Source: Bactericera cockerelli
Lineage: Eukaryota; Arthropoda; Insecta; Hemiptera; Triozidae
Assembly (NCBI GenBank): GCA_024516035.1
Contig: CM044959.1
Location: 30,924,189-30,988,188 of the forward strand
Direction: 5' to 3'
DNA: 64,000 nt
In this document: positions 1 through 11,416 of the stretch, in pieces
Layout of the letters: each line of letters starts with the position of its first letter
Numbering within the stretch: the stretch's first letter is position 1
The notes under the pieces: model-generated
Seen by the model: the letters and a program-made list of their open reading frames with translations, nothing else
Told to the model about the DNA's origin: nothing
The model's database searches: none
Program-made: the position numbers and the translations under genes

Positions 1-502
1 GTGCACTGTCTCTAATAATAATATTAACTATTCAGCTTTCTAAACCACCTTATTACTATGAAGCCCCTCAAATTTTGTGTTCATTTTATATCTATTAAAA
101 AAAAAAGTGTTCCACACTATTGTGTTTTATAATTTCACTAGTCTTAACAATTAAGTCAATTTTGTTTTAATTTAAGTATAACAATGCTTTTTTGGTAATA
201 ATTCTCAAAGCAAACAACCCAGCAATTCTAATTAGCCACAGAAGTATGTAAATTGTCATGAAGGATTACAAATACATAAAAACATTCACTAATCCATGTT
301 CCACCACGTTAGACATTGCTTAACTTTGGCTATTTCATGAAAGCCTCATCATCATTTTCTGCTGGCTATTAGTTTATTTCTTTGTTATTTTTGGTTTCAC
401 TAAAGAAATATATTTTCATTTACATAGTATTATTATTTTATTGTGATTATGTACATGGTATGAGCATATTTTATAATTGGATATCATTATTTTATTTCTA
501 TA

Positions 503-913
503 CTAGCTAAAACCTGGCATTTTGTCACCATTAAGGTTTTTTCTCATGGCCGGAGTCCTAATAAAAATAATGATAACACTTTTAATTGGAAGGTAACCAC
601 CAGGTAAGGTTATGCTCAAAGCATTTTCTACCACCTAACCCTCAGAGTCTTATTATTATGTGGTCACAACCATAATGAGGAAAAATTTGAAACAATGGAA
701 CCCTACGCTAAGTGGATTATCTGACTAGCGCGTTAACCACTTGATTACCAGTGCACTTGAAAATTGTATTAGATATTTTAATTTTGATAATTTTCTAGTA
801 TGTTGAAGGTGTCTCAGGGGGGTGAACTCTCAGTGAGAGTACCGTTTGGTATTGTAACCCCAAGAGGACATAGTCAGCCAGACATGCACAACTTTGAGTT
901 TTATATATAGAGA
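503..913 (-). mobile_element. Probable short non-autonomous Helitron
   Basis: Read on the minus strand, the element would start with TC (TCTCTATATATAAAAC) and end in CTAG. It is flanked by A on the left (502) and T on the right (914), which is the Helitron insertion rule without target duplication. Inside, about 640-755 looks like a decayed tRNA-derived SINE head read from the minus strand. The boundary call rests on these short terminal signals only, with no empty site to confirm it. Confidence 0.35.
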
Positions 914-1329
914 TTATACCTACTTAGGAAACACTTGTGATACATTGGTACAAGGTCTTGTGACATGGTGGAAATTTGATAGTGCATTTTACACTTTTGT
1001 GACATTTTTAAAAATAATAAACACTCTTATTGTAAAATATAATAATGGTAAAGAGTCTTATTTGAATTGTGTTGTTTAAAACAGATTAGTTATTTTCTTT
1101 TTCTTTCCAAATTTCTATGTAAAAAAATTATACCCAAAATTGTGTGTGTGTATGTGTTAAAAAAACCTATTTAAAATTTATTACTTTATTTTTATACAAA
1201 AAAATATTCCTCGTGAGATTTGAATGTATGGCCTCTAAATAAAATAACTTAAATTGAATTTATGCCTAATATACATTTGTTTCTAGTATTTTTATTACTA
1301 TTATTATTTTTTTTTGAAGAAAAAAAAAA

Positions 1330-1400
1330 TGCATATAATGGGATTCGAACCCACGACCTCAAAACCAAGAGCGTAGCATTTGATTATTATGTAGTATAAT
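1330..1400 (-). repeat. tRNA-like SINE head remnant
   Basis: On the minus strand the segment contains GTGGGTTCGAATCCCA, a good Pol III B-box, preceded by an anticodon-arm-like stretch. No clean acceptor stem is visible, so I read it as a SINE remnant rather than a tRNA gene. Confidence 0.35.
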
Positions 1401-3160
1401 GTACAGTATAGGTAAATAGGTATGTCAACATTGTGGTAGTGAGTTACTACCCATCCACTAGAGAGCGCTACAAGTAGCTGGAAATAAGTGGAACAAATCC
1501 AGTTGACTTTGGGCAACTGACTTCCAGTTAAAAGTTGGGTTACTTTCCAGTTCATTTCCAGTTGATTTCCAGGTGGAGGTCAGGTGGAAGGTGGAAATCT
1601 CCAGCTGATTTCCAGGTGGGCAAGTAGACTTTTTCCACCTAACAGTATGGTATACATCCAGTTCACTGTGCTGTCTGGGTATTAACCCGTTCTATACTAT
1701 AACTAAAGAAAAATAACTAGTCTATCTTGTTAAAATTATTAAACCCCCAAAATAAATGTTTTCAAAGTCTGGTCAACCAAAAATACATTAATTCTTTCAA
1801 ATACTTTTTAATCAAAGATGATCGAAGTGAAATATATACAATACATGTGGCCCAAAGAAGTTCTTTCAAAACCTTTCAAGAGTATTTCTCTTGTGGAATT
1901 TGTGTTACCACCCAAGAGAATTTTTCTGTATTTAAAACTTATCAAGACAATATCACAGAGAATTTCAGTTTTTTAACTTTTTTCTAATAAGGTGTGTCTT
2001 AGTGACGTATTATATACAATAGCTCAATTGCTTTTGACAATATTAATGAGCATGAAGTGGTTAAAGCTCAAGTAATTTAGTCCTGCTATGGCATCGCGAG
2101 GTGTTGCATTCAAAAGGTGAAATTCCTAAACTACCTACATAAAATATTATCTCAATTTGAAGTAATTTAAAAAAAAAATTGGTCCACTCGACCACCCACT
2201 GGTACTAGTACGGGCTAAGTCGGTTAAGGGCATTGTTATGATTGAGTACTTACTGTCTACCAGAGTGCATTATGCATAGCATAATGTGTTCTCTGTACTT
2301 TATCGTCAAGGAAAAAGCACCGTAGATTTCAACTATAGGTAAGTTTCACAGACATCATCCAGCACCATCGTGAATCAAATGATTCAATCAAGATGCATAT
2401 ACGGGGTGGTACCTATATGTTAAAAAAAAAACCACCCAAGTGTTTTATATTATTGATATTAATTACTAGTAGATTTGATTGTCTGGCTATGCAACAGATC
2501 TTTTCCACGATCCTATTCTGTTTTCAATTAAATAAGAAAACTGAAATAAAAACCAATGTTGTACTTTTCTTTAATAATACCTAAAATAATGTGGTTGTAG
2601 GATTCCAATCATTTTAGTTTCATAACTTTATACACGGTTCCTCGGTCCATATGAAGTAAGGACCGAAGGATAAGGAAATCAAGTATTATTCTGTTCCGGA
2701 TTTCAATTAATAAAATGTACCGAAAATGAGCTTCCCCTATAGCTAACTCTGAACTTATTTCCAGAGTCAACATATCTACTAAAATTAATTTCTTTCAGAT
2801 TAAATAAATAAAAAAAATTGATAGAAGAAGAATAATGACGATCCAACTGAAAGTCGCAGTGAAAAAGGTTTTATAAAACCACGTCCCTTCCTCAAGAAAT
2901 AACGTGTTAGCTTATTAAAATATGAAGTCACTTGGTCGACAAATTGAATGCTTGCAAGCCATAAAGAAAACAATAGGTACGATTCTTTTTATCTATAAAC
3001 CTACAATATTCTGCTGATTGTTAAATCTATTTCAGCCGTCATTCTCAGGTTAGCGTTAAGGTGGTATAGAAAATCAATTCCCGGACGCGTCGGATCTTTA
3101 CAACTTCCACGACGGACGTTACCAAAAAATAATATGGTTTCCTAGTTTCTCACTATCTTA

Positions 3161-3279
3161 ATGCGCGGATATAGCCCTCTTGTACTGGGGGGGCACAATC
3201 GCACAATATACCTAACTAGCAAGCCGCTTCGCAAGCCTATCACATACACAGACATACACACACATACACACACACACAC

Positions 3280-3327
<48 letters not shown>

Positions 3328-3719
3328 GTCTATATTTTTCGTTTCACCCATCCATTTCTTGTCCTTACTGGAGCTCAAGAATGGCTCATCAGAATTTCGC
3401 GATCAATATGTCAAATGAAGACTCCAACCCTTGCAAAAACATTCTCGCTTTTTTTTAAGTGGGGTTTAACGTCGCTTTCAACTGCCATGGTCATATCACG
3501 ACGGGGGTTTTACCCTCCATTCGCAGGAAACTCACAAACCTGCTACTCACATTGACCTCACCCAGCCTAAGTGGGGCCGGGAAAAGCCAGCGTCACGAGA
3601 ATGCGCGGATATAGCCCTCTTGTACTGGGGGGGCACAATCGCACAATATACCTAACTAGCAAGCCGCTTCGCAAGCCTATCACATACACAGACATACACA
3701 CACATACACACACACACAC

Positions 3720-3779
<60 letters not shown>

Positions 3780-4053
3780 GTCTATATTTTTCGTTTCACC
3801 CATCCATTTCTTGTCCTTACTGGAGCTCAAGAATGGCTCATCAGAATTTCGCGATCAATATGTCAAATGAAGACTCCAACCCTTGCAAAAACATTCTCGC
3901 TTTTTTTTAAGTGGGGTTTAACGTCGCTTTCAACTGCCATGGTCATATCACGACGGGGGTTTTACCCTCCATTCGCAGGAAACTCACAAACCTGCTACTC
4001 ACATTGACCTCACCCAGCCTAAGTGGGGCCGGGAAAAGCCAGCGTCACGAGAA
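3161..4053 (+). repeat. Tandem duplication of the MITE left part (about 440 bp, two units)
   Basis: Positions 3161-3600 and 3601-4053 are near-perfect direct repeats, each starting with the MITE terminus and including a CA microsatellite and part of the SINE. They differ mainly in CA-repeat length. The MITE copy at 16120 has only one unit, so the duplication is specific to this locus. The junction is at GAGAAT, a short microhomology. Confidence 0.9.
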
Positions 4054-4125
4054 TTAGAATTTGAATGGTCACCCATCCGAGTCTTAACCTCGCTGGATGT
4101 CGCTTAACTTCGGTGTTCTGAAGGG
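3901..4125 (-). mobile_element. 5S rRNA-derived SINE, 5'-truncated, inside MITE copy 1
   Basis: On the minus strand this matches the full SINE at 63191-63453 but lacks its first roughly 38 nt. It is flanked by ACATTCTCGC (3891-3900) and ACATTCTCAC (4126-4135), a 10-bp target duplication, and ends in a poly(A) run, read here as T. A second partial piece at about 3451-3600 comes from the local tandem duplication. Confidence 0.85.
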
Positions 4126-4566
4126 ACATTCTCACTTTAAGTTGATAGTTCGTCACGACATATTTCGAGAAAAAATGTCATTCAGGTCAAAAAACGTACT
4201 TTTTGTTTACCCATCCAATTTATGTCCTTACTAAACGTAGGTAGCTCAAGAACGGCTCATCAGAATATCGTGATTGATATCTCAAATGAAAAATTGAATC
4301 CTTGCTTAAAACATTCTCTTTTTGAGTTGATTAACCGCCGCTGTGGCGCCGTCACGATAAATTTTGAGAAAAAAAAATGTAATTTCGGTCGAAAAATGTG
4401 ATGTTTTTGCGTCACCCATCCATTTTTTGTCCTTACCCCGTGTAACTGAACCCTAGAGATATAGTATTCCCTGATCCAAATGGACCTTTAGGTAAAATTT
4501 CAGGTTTCTCGGATAATCTGTGCGGATTTGACAACTTTATTATTTAGTTATTTCTTATTGGTCTTA

Positions 4567-4990
4567 GAATTGGGAATTATTTTGGGTCCCGTGCCCCCCT
4601 AGCTTATTGAGATCTTTTTTTTTACAGGATTAGTATTAGAATTGGGAATTATTTTGGGTCCCGTGCCCCCCTAACTTATTGAGATCTTTTTTTTTACAGG
4701 ATTAGTCATAGAATTGGGAATTATTTTGGGTCCCGTGCCCCCCTAACTTATTAAGATCTTTTTTTTAACGGGATTAGTCTTAGAATTGGGAATTATTTTG
4801 GGGCCCGTGCCCCCCTAACTTATTGAGATTTTTATTTTTACGGGATTAGTTTCAGAATTGGGAATTATTTTGGGTCACGTACCCCCCTAGCTTATTAAGA
4901 TTTTTTTTACGGGATTAGTCTTAGAATTGGGAATTATTTTGGGGCCCGTGCCCCCCTAACTCATTGAGATCTTTTTTTTTACGGGATTAG
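4567..4990 (+). repeat. Minisatellite, six units of about 72 bp
   Basis: GAATTGGGAATTATTTTGGG recurs at 4567, 4639, 4711, 4783, 4855 and 4924, giving spacings of 72, 72, 72, 72 and 69. Each unit contains a CCCGTGCCCCCCTA motif and a T-run. The array is part of the MITE and reappears in the second copy. Confidence 0.9.
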
Positions 4991-5387
4991 GTATAATGAA
5001 ATTTGAGAAACACCGCTTACCGAAAAAATCTGGGGGGGCACGTGCCCCCCGTGCCCCCCCCCCTATATCCGCGCATGACTATCTCTCCGCTTGCTTTATC
5101 TCCTTCTTCTCTCTTTCGCCTTTTTTTCCTCCACCTCCTGAAATAATGGAGCTTGGATTCTGAACATCAGTAAAAGTATTTTCTAAGAAAATACAAGGGG
5201 GTTGGCAGATAATTCAAATCCCATTCACGCCAAGAAAACAATGCTCCGAGTACATCTCCAATATGTAATTGTTTCTTTCGATCTTGACGTGTTACATGTT
5301 CTGCTAATGTGTTGTTAAAAAATATCTCCCAGGTGATGCGTTAAAAATATCTCAAAATAGAAAACACATTGGGATTCGTCGTCTTAC

Positions 5388-5472
5388 CTGATGAGATGAT
5401 TGGGAAACGAACACAAAGTAGACGCAGCAGAATCCCAGCTGTGTGATGATGACGAACATTTTGACAAGCCGC
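5388..5472 (-). CDS. SLC36-type amino acid transporter, coding exon 4 (partial gene)
   Basis: This is an 85-bp exon between a TTTTCAG acceptor and a GTAAGAC donor. Its first base completes an AGG codon begun in exon 3, followed by 28 codons. The peptide includes [20 protein letters not shown], which closely follows the conserved third transmembrane region of SLC36/PAT proton-coupled amino acid transporters ([13 protein letters not shown]). It ends in phase 0. This is the last exon recognisable in the window; most of the transporter, with the later helices, should lie further left. Family assignment is strong; the exact paralogue is not determined. Confidence 0.9.
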
Positions 5473-8400
5473 CTGAAAATGAGAAAATTCACATTTTAAA
5501 ATTGCATTTAAAGAAGGATCAAGAAGAATGCAGTCCCCTTTTTTGTGGTAAAAAAACATAGCATCTTGTAATTTACCTACTATTTTACAACCAGCCTACG
5601 CTACGGTAGGAATATAGATAACTACATCTTCTCTACACACATGCGTCCCAGTATAGTCAACCTCGTAAAAAATATCTCTCAGATGTTTGTGACAGAGTCA
5701 CAAATCCCATCAATTTACTTCATGGCTAGGTACTTCTTTTTCATTGATTAAAAGTGAGTAGTACAACAAAGACATTCATTCATACGTAGTCATCGTTCCC
5801 AGGTCAAGAGATAAAACAGAAGTAGCTAGTGATAGCACGTCACTGCCATTATAAACACATGCAAGTCTTTACATACAAATAAGCTGTCATGACTGTAGGC
5901 ATAGATAGGCAATAAAAATGTTAGATCGATGAAGTATTCATGTCAACAGTACCTACAAAAAATATACCATACTTAAATTTTATTAATAAGTTTTGTATTT
6001 ATTTGTAGGAGTACAAGTGCATCGTATTAATTATCTTTAACTTACTATTAATTATGCTCCCTGCTAATATTTGTAGCTATTAGTTGTACTTTTGATTGTT
6101 CCCAAGAAGTGGGCGCAGAACAGAATGTGTAGTTGATTTAACCTCGGTCCACAAGTAGGTATAGCAGAACAAAGTCGCATGGTGCGACTTTGATATTTTG
6201 GGTATATGAGAGGACAAAATTAGATTGTCCGATTTTGAGAATATCTTGGAATTTGGAATAATCTTATTTTGTAGTAAGTGCGATCTGCTAATCGAAGGTA
6301 TGTTTTTGTTGGTGGAAACCGGAGTGTCGAGAACATGAATTCGCTGTGTGAATCAGGGAGTTCAGGGATCAATTTGGACCTATCGCGAGTGCTTATAATT
6401 ATATTCTTCTTGCTCGATGGAAGCTGCAACACACAACCTTTGCTGGTGATTTAACACAAGTAATATGCACTCTAAATTTCAATGACAACTGAACGAATTT
6501 AGACGAAGAAATTTAGAGTAGTTTGACTTTTAATAATTTGACTTTTAATAATCTTTATCTCTTCTCCTTATCTGCTAACTTAGATCCTGCGAGGTGGGTC
6601 CTGATCTAAGTTCATCCTTGGTTCTGGTTCTGAGAGCTGAACATGAAAGTGCTGAATGTTGAGTCAATGTGCCTGTGCCAATAGAATCCTTGTAGATATA
6701 GTTGTATGTACCTATACTTTATTTTCTAATCCTTTACATGCATCCATAGGTATAAGTAAATGTAAACTATAAAATATAATGATCAGGTAGTGTCGACGCT
6801 TGCTAAAATACGGACATGATAGGTATATAACTTGTTCATTATAGAAAAATCTTACGACAGTGACGCTTTCTCAATAGCATTCCTAATTCTTCTTGGAAAA
6901 GGGTTACCTTTATTATAAAGAAGCTTTTAAGATGCTCATGTGATAAAAATTCATGTGATGTATGATGAAATATTAGGTGGAATTTGAACTCACAACCAAC
7001 TTTCACCAGTGGATCACCGGCACACACGCGCACCGCCACTAGCGAGGCATTATTCTGCCACAGACAAGGTTAATGATCTCGAACTTGGTACTCGCTGCTT
7101 GCAAGGTGGTTGCTTAACCGGCGCAACGTTTTGCCAAGTAAGCTCAACCAGAAACCAGAGGAGAGGTCCATTCGACGCTCAGCTCCTGAGAATCAAAATG
7201 GCGTCGTAGACATAAAATAGGCCAAGGAGTTCTTTATTCTTTTGAAGTATTTTACAATTCATATTCCAATGTTTCATCGATAATCCTGAACAAGCTGCTG
7301 ATATTGGATCTCTTTGATGATATCTAAACTGCCGAAAACAAGTTCCATGAAGAAAATAGTAGGCAGATTCAGCTAGGTTATGATACCGACGGACGCCGCG
7401 CCGGCGAACTTCAAGCAATTCAAAGATATTAAGATAATGTGCATACTGAAATAAATAAGTATATGACCAAAAGGACTATCTATAGTTCGTGTATTTCAAT
7501 ATTAATAAAACAATAATACGAAACATCTATTGCAGGTTACAACACATCTATGTGGATACTAGCATCAACACCTCTATGTGGATACTTAGCAAGCTATACG
7601 TTCTTGCATCTAAAATCAATCAGTACCAATAGTAAAATTTCACATCCCACTTTTGATGATTTGATGAAATTTAACTCCGTTTAATACAAATTTGGGCATT
7701 AAAATCATGAAATTTGTGCAATCAACAAGAACTTGTAAGCAATCTTTTAGGCGTACCACAATACGCCAGGAAAAGTTCTTGCCTATTGCACGTAAAGTGC
7801 ACGAAAAGTTTCAACATGTTTGTCACATTGTGATAAAAATACATACATTTAGTTGCTTTCTTGTAATGGGATTTTTAAACCGTGGCCAGAATAGAATATC
7901 CACTAGAACAATAGAAATTAAGTGTTACTTTTCAACGGTCAGTTCCAAAAATAATGGCGTCTAATGAAGTTTCGGTTGAATGATGAATAATACTGTAATA
8001 GCTGACTTAGCTGCCAAGAGAGTAAAGATCAGGGACTCGTGTGCTAAGAGAAAACTCTGATGGAAGCAAGTTCGTAATATATTGTCATCTGTGTTTATGA
8101 TAGCCGTTAAATATTCAACAAAGACTTACTAATAAGAGATGCGAATATTAGGGCCACACACACTTGAGGAAATTATGTAATACATATTATGGATTTAGGT
8201 CATCTTTTCTACTCTAGTCAAATTAGATACATATTACAGATGTTTTGAAACAAAGTGCGTAGCCTATGTAACTATTCTGGAATATTCCCATTGCTAGAGT
8301 ATCTACATATCTATGAAATACTGTTTGTTTTTTACTCTAGGATGATACTCGACAGTTGCAGAGAAGCTCCAAGAAAACCAAGTTGAAAAAGAGACACTCC

Positions 8401-10174
8401 TAATAGTTACGAAAAAAATTGCTATCCACTACTAACCAGATGACATCAATAGATCCTGTATCCTATATCTGCCAAAATGTAAGGGACAACTTTGGCGAAA
8501 GCACTTAAGGTGATACAAATTGCCAACAAGAAAATGATAAGGTTTCAAAAAATTGTATACAAAAAGGCGAGAAAAAGACAGAGGTTAAAAAATGAGGTTG
8601 AAATTTTCCCAAATTTTCGAGGTTGAGATAAGTTGATTTGATTAGATGAATCGAGGGTTTTGTTATGCGAATTCTGATGTACAAATTAGGATTAACTTGG
8701 ATTATCTCCCAATGAATACTGTTGATTTGTACTCTGAAATGAATTGTGTTCATTGATTCAATAGCGCACGTTTCTACCTCGTGATATTGTATTAGAATCA
8801 GGTCCGATAATATATTGCCTCATTTAAATAGCTTTGAACTGATTGTTTCGTAACTAAAATTGTACGATTTTTCACTGACATTGGAGAAATTCAGAGCCTC
8901 AGAGCATGTTCATAATTCGATACCAATACTTGGAACCTATAGTTCTTAATTACTTATGTAATCTCAATTATTTGTACAACTATTGTGTGTAGTGTGTACC
9001 TATAGTTGCTTTGGTTACCTTAAAATCGTAATTTGGTCAACAAAAACCATTATCTTGATAACAAATTCAGGTCAAAGTAATAATATGAACGAGATTCAGG
9101 TTAAGTTGGCTATTATTAGTAGAATGACTATCAGTATCAGAGTTTTGGGAACTGTGTTTGAAGTAACTTTTTTTCCTCATGGCAACTTGTTTGACATAGT
9201 TTGTCCTGCAGCAATTTGTGTTATCTTCTTCACAAGTCATAATGATTCTTCTTCAGCGTTAAGTATAGTGGGTAAGATGAGATTCATTCACTTATGAGAT
9301 TCTTCTAAAGTTCATAGCTTTTACCGACGTTTTGTGATGAGGGTCAAGGTTTCGCGTTATAGCCCTTTGGTCTCCTTGTAAACGCCGGGCGTGTACTAAC
9401 ATCATTTTATCAAATATTAAATTGTAACTGTGTCTACAGGGTGATTCAAAAAAGTATGTAAATCTGTCAACCGCATGTTCTGTGTACCATTTTAGGGGGG
9501 GGGGGGGGTCAACTCAATAAAAAAAAAGGTGCGAAAATGCTTTCTAACGCCGTGTTAGCCCGTGGCACAACTTATATAATTCGAATTTTTTTTTAACTCC
9601 AGGGGCGTGTCACTTCGTTAGAAAGCATTTTTGCTCCTTTTGTTAGGTGAACCTAAAAAGGTTCACAAAACATGTGGTTAACAAATTTACATGCTTTTTT
9701 GAATCACCCTGTCTGTATATTGAGGCAGACTTTTGTTTTACATACGATATTTTCATCAAATATATTGACAAAGAGTGCAACTACAATTATTAGAAATCAG
9801 TCAAGAGAGCAATTCGATGTCAGGATGCATGTCACAGTTGTCACACCTACATCGGATACCATTGAACCATGCCATATTGATGTCTGATTTTATTTATGTA
9901 CTCGTATATACAGGAATTGAGTATAGTAGACTGCTCAACTGATTGTGTATGCTTTGCATTACAAGTGAGTACAGTACCTATTTAAAATCGCACATAAAAT
10001 GAAGCAGATAAATGAAGGCGATTATTGTTGGTAGCACAATAGAACACATTATGTTATTGTAGTACACCGGTAACCTCAAATTAGCTGGGACCCAATGTAC
10101 CGAATACGGATGACATGGTGATGGACCAACTACAACCTGCCGGCAAACTTGTGCATGAGAGACTGAGAACTTAC
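5473..10174 (-). other. SLC36-type gene, intron 3
   Basis: This 4.7-kb intron has consensus GT and AG ends. It contains a Tc1-type MITE at 9437-9711. Near 6990-7060 there is a weak tRNA-like segment on the minus strand. Open frames in the interval are short and lack recognisable domains. Confidence 0.75.
9437..9711. mobile_element. MITE with CAGGGTGATTC termini
   Basis: The 275-bp element begins CAGGGTGATTCAAAAAAGTA and ends with TTTTTTGAATCACCCTG, giving inverted ends of about 20 bp. A TA precedes it; the right flank is TC, so one side of a TA target duplication may have mutated. Internal inverted stretches (GAAAATGCTTTCTAACG against its complement) make it foldback-like. A related copy starts at 63626. 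Confidence 0.7.
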
Positions 10175-10299
10175 CTAATGGTGTCCGTGAACCTCTGGAA
10201 CTGTCTGGGCCCTGTCAAAAATGAAAGCTCCATCGTATCCGAGAATCCTGGATATTCATCCAGCTTCAGCTTGGCATGAAGCTTTTGTGAGTTTCTAAC
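10175..10299 (-). CDS. SLC36-type amino acid transporter, coding exon 3
   Basis: This 125-bp exon has a TTTTCAG acceptor and a GTAAGT donor, enters in phase 0 and leaves two bases (AG) that exon 4 completes. It encodes VRNSQKLHAKLKLDEYPGFS followed by a stretch containing MELSFLTGPRQFQRF. In SLC36/PAT transporters this is the cytoplasmic connector after the second helix, with the conserved aromatic and acidic stretch before the E-x-x-x-TGP-xx-F motif. Spacing and phase fit exons 2 and 4 exactly, so the three exons form one reading frame. Confidence 0.92.
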
Positions 10300-11265
10300 C
10301 TGAAAACAGATGGAAAATGTACTTGTCATTTACAAATAGAGAAATTTACATTTGTTTTTTCAAGAACTTTTTTGTTGTTGTTTTTCTTTAAGGTATCAAT
10401 TTTGGCACCTATAACTTTTTGAAATTCATAATTATAAGGTATCAATTTTGGTACCTATAACTTTTTAAAATTCATAACAATGAAAAATACAATACTACCG
10501 ATTTATAATATTAGAATCTTGTCGGAAGTAATAAAAGATATCATCTGGTTAAACTACCACTGGTGAAACATAGAAGAAAATTTCTACCAGCTAGAATTAG
10601 AAATTCTATAAAACTTTAATATTATAATCAATAACAATTTTGTATTCCCCACTGATTATTTATGGTCCCAGCTGTTCAAGAAAGGAATCGAGTTTCATCA
10701 ACTGTGTTATTATTGTGAATTGTGCTAGTTATGAATTTGAAATCCAATAGAATTAGTATCAATAAATGAACAGACCAACAGTACTGGTCAGGTGTTCAAT
10801 AATTCAGGACCAGGTCAGGTAGGGCAAGTACAGTTGACATGACAGCTGAGACAAAATTCCTGTACGTTAAAACGTTGTGCTCTTAATTAGAACTTTGTCA
10901 TGTTGCTCAATAAGCTTTTTGTGAAGATTTATCAGCAGCAGGAATTTCAAGATATGAGAGCATTAAATATTCATGATATGACCGTCTATTGTCTATGGAT
11001 AATCTGGAATTTTCATATTCTTTGTTATAAAATACGCCCATGTTTCTAGGAGGTCTGAATCATCTATCTAAAATATTTGACGAAATGTTTCATATTGAAA
11101 TTAATAAACACTGCTGAAGCAATTCTTCAATGCATTAAAATAGCTATAGTAGTAGATTTTGCATAGCATAGCCAGTCATGGAAAACTCTTTGTCACTAGT
11201 TTAGCGGGGATGATTAGTTTGGACCTTAGTCACTGGCGAAAGTGGGAAAGAAAGAACATACCTAC
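10300..11265 (-). other. SLC36-type gene, intron 2
   Basis: A 966-bp intron with GTAGG donor and TTTTCAG acceptor. A segment ending in GGTATCAATTTTGGYACCTA is repeated in tandem at about 10390-10475. Nothing else is recognisable. Confidence 0.85.
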
Positions 11266-11416
11266 CAGCATGTGTTGGTTGTATAAACTGATGAGACCAA
11301 TGAATACAGTGATTGGGGGAGCCAACAAGATGCCCCCGTGTCTGAAAGCGTCACCCATAGCCAGCAAACCCGACCCGATGTTGCCTTTGAGGAAGTGCAT
11401 CATTGTCTCTGAATAC
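11266..11416 (-). CDS. SLC36-type amino acid transporter, coding exon 2
   Basis: This 151-bp exon lies between TTTCAG and GTAGGT. One base completes the TC-G codon from exon 1, then 50 codons follow. It contains HFLKGNIGSGLLAMGDAFRH, the hallmark first-helix motif of the amino acid/auxin permease superfamily as seen in SLC36 (KGNIGTGLLAM), where the unwound GxG region contacts the amino acid. The second helix follows (APPITVFIGLISLYNQHML). SLC36 members move small amino acids with protons across plasma or endolysosomal membranes; in flies the family includes pathetic. Function here is inferred from family membership. Confidence 0.95.

Larger units (their letters stand above)
3160..5077 (+). 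mobile_element. MITE with 8-bp target duplication, copy 1
   Basis: The element starts with ATGCGCGGATATAG and ends with its reverse complement, CTATATCCGCGCAT. The flanks are ACTATCTT (3152-3159) and ACTATCTC (5078-5085), an 8-bp target duplication with one change. Runs of G or C lie next to both ends. It contains a CA microsatellite, a 5'-truncated 5S-derived SINE and six 72-bp tandem units, and no transposase. The 8-bp duplication suits hAT-, Merlin- or P-like superfamilies, but I cannot assign one. Copy 2 is at 16120-17565 and is nearly identical outside the internal duplication. Confidence 0.8.
1..5387 (-). other. Intron or downstream part of the SLC36-type gene
   Basis: This stretch lies beyond the last recognisable transporter exon, which ends in a GT donor at 5387. 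The next exon should encode more transmembrane helices, and I found no open segment resembling it here, so the gene probably continues off the left edge. The stretch holds a probable Helitron, tRNA-like SINE pieces, a TTCCAGTTGATTTCC-type short-repeat patch at about 1500-1640, and a MITE at 3160-5077. The remainder is AT-rich with no structure I can name. Confidence 0.6.

Noticed and set aside
1304..1555. Minus-strand frame of 83 codons
   Set aside because: It overlaps a tRNA-like SINE remnant and short TTCCAG repeats and has no protein motif.
3142..3870. Plus and minus frames with long His-Thr or Cys-Val runs (also at 16066-16501)
   Set aside because: They cross the CA microsatellite and SINE parts of the MITE; copies are identical because the MITE is duplicated, not because a protein is conserved.
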